From RUG11551 sp045586185 (lineage in GTDB: Bacteria; Planctomycetota; Planctomycetia; Pirellulales; Thermoguttaceae): a DNA stretch of 17,423 bases. A model generated the notes under the pieces. The model ran no database searches, had not been told where the DNA came from, and saw nothing but the letters and a program-made list of their open reading frames with translations. Positions 13,980 through 17,423 of this stretch are shown here, one piece after another. Within the stretch, counting starts at the first letter, position 1; every line of letters begins with the position of its first letter. A program made the translations under genes and the position numbers. Location of the stretch: assembly GCA_045586185.1 (NCBI GenBank), contig JAZMZV010000141.1, forward strand, positions 1-17,423. The letters are read 5' to 3'.

Positions 13980-15974
13980 TTATTTTCTTTTCCGCAGGAA
14001 TACTACCATAACGCCCAGCGCTAACAGCGCCCACGTCGACGGTTCCGGGACGGCAGCAGTCGGGTCGACGGACGCTTCCAGTTCGCCCATATAGAACGAG
14101 CTGACAACGTTGCTGATATTAAACGTCGTTGTGTCCGATCCCAGGTTGTAGACGCTTAACGTCCATTCGCCAGTCGGGTCTTCCCCCCAGAAGGCATTGG
14201 AGCAGAACGACCAGGTTATAGAGTTGACGTTGTACTGAGCGCTGTTCGGGTCGGCAAACGACAGATAGCTCGTTACGCCGTCATGGTCGAGCGTGATTTG
14301 CATGTAACGCGGGTCAAATCCAGTTGTTTGATTTGTTGCGTCAATGGTGATCGTTACGATAACTTCTTCCATCTCCTGTTTGACGATTCCAGAACTGAGG
14401 AATGAGTTGTCTGAAACGGTTACTTGATTAGTATAAACGGGTTCGTTTGCCGCCATGAGTTCGAAATCGTTTGGCGTTATGTACGCCGCTGACCCAGATT
14501 GGTATTCTGCCGCGGCGGCGAGAAGCTCGTCTTCGGAAATGCCGAAGGTCGTCATGTAGACGGAACCGCCGGAATTGCCGGTCGACGGATAGGTTGTCGC
14601 ATATTGCAAAAACTGTTCTGTCGAAACCGTCATGGTTGACCAGTCAAACGAGGCGACTGTCGGTTCTGTTACAACGTCGTAATTCTTGCCAAGCGTTCCG
14701 ATCGGATCGAGAATGGCGTCAATCAATCCTTGAGCGTTAATCTGTCCGAATCCGTAGGTGTGAGAGAAGGAAATGCCAGCGTTGTTTGTAACCCATTTTA
14801 CTTCTTCTGCTGTAGCGCCTTCGTCAATTTTCGTTGACGTTCTGGCGAGAAGCTGCTTGATATACCGGACGTCGCAGGTCTGATCCGGATAGGCTTGTTT
14901 ATAGGCGTCCAGAGCCAGAGCCAAAACGCCGGACGCAACCGGGCAGGATGCGGACGTCCCGTTAAACGACGAGTTCATGTTACCGGTAACGGATCCCTGA
15001 TAACTGGATTCAGAAACCAGCGTGCAGCCGTAGGTGAACACGTTGCCGGTCTTGACGTCTTCCCGGTCAGAGGTTCGGATTCCAACGCCCGGCGCGGTTA
15101 TGAACACGCAGGCGCCATAGTTGCTAAACGGCGCGTATCCGGTATAATCTGTTGTATAGTTTTTGCCGGTGGCGGCGACGGTGATTGTGTACGGGTGAGC
15201 GTTTGTTATTCTTTTCGAGCAGTCTTTGTTGTTGGAGTAATTGGTTTTATTGCGTTCGTTGCCGGCGGAGTAAAGCAAAATCGTGTTGTTTGCCATGGCG
15301 TCGTTAATGGCGGCGATTGTCAGGGCAGCGTCCTGACCGATATATCCCATCGAAGTCCCGTAGGAGTTGTTTTTGATGTCAATATTTTCGTTGTCATAAA
15401 CAAGAGCTTGAGCGAACGTATAGTTTCCAACGCTATAGCCGCCGTATGAGGCGGGAAACGCCTGACAGGGGAAATCGACGCGAATGGGAACGATTGTCGC
15501 ATCGTAGGCGGGGCCGTAGGTGTTAGTTGAAGCGTTGTAGGCTGCAATGCACCCGGTTACGCTTGTGCCGTGAGAATCGTATTCGCTGACGGAGTTTGAA
15601 CTGGAGTTTGTGTATTTAACGGTGGCTCTGTCCCAAACGGCAGATGTATTACTTCGGTCTTGCGTCGGCAGATTCGACATAAAATTCTGCCTGAAAAAAG
15701 CGTTGTTGTATATAACGCCGGTATTGTACGCAGAATCCGTATCGATATTAGAGCTGAAGAACGGGTGCCCCATGTCAATGCTATCGTCGATAACGCCCAC
15801 GACAACGTTTTGACCTGTATACCCCAAATTCCAAGCGTACGGGGCGTTCACCGCGTCGAGATAAGAACTATACGTCGTCGGAACGGCTTTGTCTTGCGCG
15901 AACAAACTGACGCTCAGTAACGTGACGATTGTAACGATTCCGCAAAATCGGTAAAATAGTTTAGTTGATAACAT
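13980..15974 (-). CDS. Kexin-like S8 serine protease with P domain and PEP-CTERM (paralog)
   Basis: 664 aa, the same length as the neighbouring protease and clearly its paralog; long blocks are shared, such as NVVVGVIDDSI, TILLYS-GNERNK and YPDQTCDVR. Signal peptide about 1-26. Catalytic residues: D63, H135 (SHGT), oxyanion N239 (SAGNE), S341 (GTSASCP). P domain about 520-630 with FWGEDPTGEWTL. C-terminus VPEPSTWALLALG, a hydrophobic helix and LRKRK, a normal PEP-CTERM end. This makes the extra VRSEE of the paralog stand out. The two differ most at about 95-130 and 460-520, which may set substrate choice. The genes sit head to tail with separate promoters, so they can be regulated apart. Surface-protein processing is the likely role; targets are unknown. 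Confidence 0.93.
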   Translation of the reverse strand: MLSTKLFYRFCGIVTIVTLLSVSLFAQDKAVPTTYSSYLDAVNAPYAWNLGYTGQNVVVGVIDDSIDMGHPFFSSNIDTDSAYNTGVIYNNAFFRQNFMSNLPTQDRSNTSAVWDRATVKYTNSSSNSVSEYDSHGTSVTGCIAAYNASTNTYGPAYDATIVPIRVDFPCQAFPASYGGYSVGNYTFAQALVYDNENIDIKNNSYGTSMGYIGQDAALTIAAINDAMANNTILLYSAGNERNKTNYSNNKDCSKRITNAHPYTITVAATGKNYTTDYTGYAPFSNYGACVFITAPGVGIRTSDREDVKTGNVFTYGCTLVSESSYQGSVTGNMNSSFNGTSASCPVASGVLALALDAYKQAYPDQTCDVRYIKQLLARTSTKIDEGATAEEVKWVTNNAGISFSHTYGFGQINAQGLIDAILDPIGTLGKNYDVVTEPTVASFDWSTMTVSTEQFLQYATTYPSTGNSGGSVYMTTFGISEDELLAAAAEYQSGSAAYITPNDFELMAANEPVYTNQVTVSDNSFLSSGIVKQEMEEVIVTITIDATNQTTGFDPRYMQITLDHDGVTSYLSFADPNSAQYNVNSITWSFCSNAFWGEDPTGEWTLSVYNLGSDTTTFNISNVVSSFYMGELEASVDPTAAVPEPSTWALLALGVMVVFLRKRK

Positions 15975-16032
15975 GGTATTGCTGCAAGTTCCGTCTGCAA
16001 GTTTTTTGATAGGGAAACACCTTCGTCGAGTC

Positions 16033-16098
16033 GAGAAGTAAATTAGATACTTCTCCCCTTCAACGCAAAGTCCCTAGCGTTATTCAATATTTATTATA
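16033..16098 (-). promoter_or_regulatory. Promoter and leader hairpin of the second protease gene
   Basis: On the minus strand a TATAAT (16098-16093) preceded by TG matches the paralog's promoter core; the -35 is weak (TGGATA at 16120-16115, spacer 16). The leader would be about 110 nt and holds a stem GAGAAGTA/TACTTCTC (16033-16055). The leader is much longer than that of the paralog. Confidence 0.55.
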
Positions 16099-16200
16099 CA
16101 CCTTTTTTTGAAATTATCCAGACTCTTAGACAAAAAAATACCAAAAAAGAAGGTGCAAGAAAAATTGCGGATTGAAGGGGGAACGTTTTGGGACGAAGAT

Positions 16201-16230
16201 TTGTTCTCACTGCTTTAGCTGTGAGAACAA
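16201..16230. repeat. Hairpin with 10-bp stem
   Basis: TTGTTCTCAC (16201-16210) and GTGAGAACAA (16221-16230) are exact complements around a 10-nt loop. First of five palindromes in the 745-bp spacer between the protease and malic enzyme genes. Confidence 0.85.
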
Positions 16231-16251
16231 TTAAAAATCAAAAAATCGCAG

Positions 16252-16271
16252 CCCACGCCTTTAGGCGTGGG
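16252..16271. repeat. REP-like hairpin CCCACGCC type
   Basis: CCCACGCC (16252-16259), TTTA, GGCGTGGG (16264-16271): a perfect 8-bp GC-rich stem, 9 bp if the outer loop T-A pair is counted. Not followed by a T-run. Confidence 0.85.
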
Positions 16272-16306
16272 ATCAAAAATGCCATAAAAATTATTACGCA
16301 CGAACT

Positions 16307-16348
16307 CCACTCCTTTCCCCGCTCCTTCAGGAGCGGGGAAAGGAGTGG
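16307..16348. repeat. Perfect 20-bp inverted repeat
   Basis: Positions 16307-16326 are the exact complement of 16329-16348, with only TC between them. This is the longest perfect palindrome seen in the window and would form a cruciform or a very stable RNA hairpin. No T-run follows on either strand. Confidence 0.92.
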
Positions 16349-16383
16349 AGGGGAAGCGTTTGGGGAGTGGCGTCTTTATTAGT

Positions 16384-16449
16384 CCCCCAGATGAATCTGG
16401 GGGCTACGATTTTTGAATAAATTTTATTTCCCACGTCTAAAGACGTGGG
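16384..16449. repeat. Two REP-like hairpins
   Basis: CCCCCAGAT/ATCTGGGGG (16384-16403, loop GA) is followed by CTA, then CCCACGTCT/AGACGTGGG (16430-16449, loop AA). Both have perfect 9-bp stems. The stem sequences differ but the size, tiny loop and CCCAC/CTA context are shared with the elements at 9367 and 16252. Confidence 0.85.
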
Positions 16450-16593
16450 GATAGAGACAGAGATAAATTGGGGAATCATGAAAATGATTCAAGGCATTTC
16501 CGTTTGTCATCCCGTCTCAATTTGTATTTCACCAATTCCAACTTCTCCCCGTTCCTCCCTTGACAAGATGAAAAAATGTGGCAAGATTAATAT

Positions 16594-16718
16594 TAGGGAA
16601 TAGGAAATAGGAAACAGGGAATAGCGTTTCGCCTTCGGCGAATTTAAACTACTCCCCACTCCCTATTCCCTAATCCCTCTCGCAACTAATCACTACTCAC
16701 TAACCACTTACCACTCCC
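16594..16718. repeat. Heptamer arrays with central hairpin (locus I)
   Basis: The left arm (16594-16623) has GGGAATA/GGAAATA units, the centre is TTCGCC/GGCGAA (16628-16642), and the right arm (16648-16678) has CTATTCC/CTAATCC units complementary to the left. A second array of ACTAACC/ACTTACC units (16685-16718) runs to the ATG of the malic enzyme; 16 bp of it are identical to part of locus A, also just upstream of a start codon. Confidence 0.85.
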
Positions 16719-16719
16719 C

Positions 16720-17423
16720 ATGAACCAATCCGAAGAACTGAAAACCGCCGCGTTGGCGTACCATTCCCAGCCTGTTCCGGGAAAGACGTCTGTAAAAATT
16801 ACCAAGCCGTGCGAGACTGCGGCGGAACTGTCGCTGGCGTATACGCCGGGCGTTGCTGCGCCGTGTCTGGAAATCAAGGATGACGTACAAAACGTCTGGA
16901 ATTACACCGGCCGCGGGAACTCTGTCGCCGTCGTTTCTGACGGCACTGCCGTTCTCGGTTTGGGCAACATCGGACCGGAAGCCGGCTTGCCGGTTATGGA
17001 AGGCAAAGCCGTTCTGTTCAAACGGTTTGCGGATATCGACGCTGTTGCGCTGTGCATCGGCAAGGTCTTTCAGGAAAACGGACGCACGGACGCACAGAAG
17101 GTTATCGAGACAGTCGAACGGCTTGAGCCGACTTTTGGCGGAATTAACTTGGAAGACATCGGCGCGCCTGCCTGTTTCGAGATTGAGCAGACGCTCAAAA
17201 CCCGGATGGGAATCCCGGTCTTCCACGACGATCAGCATGGGACGGCGATTATTTCTCTGGCGGCGATTATCAACGCCTTGAAGATGGTCGGCAAGAAAAT
17301 TGAGGATTGTCGATTCGTCGTCAACGGGGCAGGGGCAGCCGGCATTTCCTGCAGCGAGCTGTACATTACCGCCGGGGCGCGACGCGAGAATTTCCTCATG
17401 TTCGACAGCAAAGGCGTCATTTC
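16720..17423 (+). CDS. Malic enzyme, MaeB-like, N-terminal part (runs off the window)
   Basis: Open from the ATG at 16720 to the window edge, 234 complete codons. Malic enzyme oxidatively decarboxylates malate to pyruvate and CO2 with NAD or NADP in the cytoplasm. Motifs: YHSQPVPGKTSV near 14-25, as in MaeB-type proteins; YTPGVAAPC at 41-49 with the catalytic Tyr41; EGKAVLFKRFADIDA at 94-108 with catalytic Lys96; EDIGAP (145-150) and FHDDQHGT (168-174) for the divalent metal; and GAGAAG (203-208), the start of the Rossmann nucleotide-binding fold. All expected residues are present. Whether a C-terminal phosphotransacetylase-like domain follows, as in true MaeB, cannot be seen. There is no Shine-Dalgarno; a heptamer array and a C-rich stretch abut the start codon. 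Confidence 0.93.
   Translation, partial: MNQSEELKTAALAYHSQPVPGKTSVKITKPCETAAELSLAYTPGVAAPCLEIKDDVQNVWNYTGRGNSVAVVSDGTAVLGLGNIGPEAGLPVMEGKAVLFKRFADIDAVALCIGKVFQENGRTDAQKVIETVERLEPTFGGINLEDIGAPACFEIEQTLKTRMGIPVFHDDQHGTAIISLAAIINALKMVGKKIEDCRFVVNGAGAAGISCSELYITAGARRENFLMFDSKGVI

Noticed and set aside
16188..16382. 64-codon open frame in the palindrome cluster
   Set aside because: It is made of inverted repeats, has no ribosome site and no recognisable protein features.

Overview
The window most likely comes from a planctomycete, probably a Pirellulales-type member of an anaerobic or gut-like community. This is an inference from gene style, not from a marker gene. The pointers are an FHA-GAF-sigma54 regulator, three proteins with VPEPSTWALL-type PEP-CTERM tails, a Tat-secreted and a Sec-secreted sugar isomerase-like TIM barrel, kexin-like proteases, and intergenic DNA full of palindromes. 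A Verrucomicrobiota or Lentisphaerota origin is not excluded. No rRNA, tRNA, CRISPR array, transposase or integrase gene was seen.

Layout. 112-2130 (+): an FHA-GAF-AAA-Fis sigma54 activator. 2131-2477: repeat-rich spacer with a near-perfect sigma70 promoter (TTGACA, 17 nt, TATAAT). 2478-5801 (+): a 1107-residue secreted repeat protein with a PEP-CTERM tail, followed by a clear intrinsic terminator. 6077-6514 and 6617-7939 (+): a tandem-ACT protein and a phenylacetate-CoA ligase family enzyme, probably one transcription unit. 8212-9189 (-): an AT-richer ankyrin-repeat lipoprotein candidate between two blocks of palindromes. 11474-10629 and 10549-9683 (-): two exported sugar-isomerase-like TIM barrels with a good promoter. 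13644-11650 and 15974-13980 (-): two tandem paralogous S8 proteases, each with a P domain and a PEP-CTERM tail, each with its own promoter. 16720-17423 (+): the first 234 codons of a MaeB-like malic enzyme that leaves the window.

How the parts relate. The three PEP-CTERM proteins are probably exported and handled by an exosortase encoded elsewhere. The proteases could mature surface proteins such as the repeat protein, but nothing here proves that link. The ACT/ligase pair suggests aryl-acid activation, possibly tied to amino-acid catabolism. The two TIM barrels suggest sugar or polyol processing outside the cytoplasm.

The most unusual content is between the genes. Almost every gene edge carries an array of 7-bp units. 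The unit sequence changes from locus to locus, the period of seven stays, and the two arms often face each other as inverted copies around a core like ACGCAAGCG. Several arrays touch or supply stop codons; one encodes the last five residues of a protease. A second dispersed repeat of about 55-60 bp, built on 9-bp AATCCGTNN units, lies just after three genes, each time in the same orientation relative to the gene. A third class is short perfect palindromes, clustered at 8105-8193, 9222-9498 and 16201-16449.
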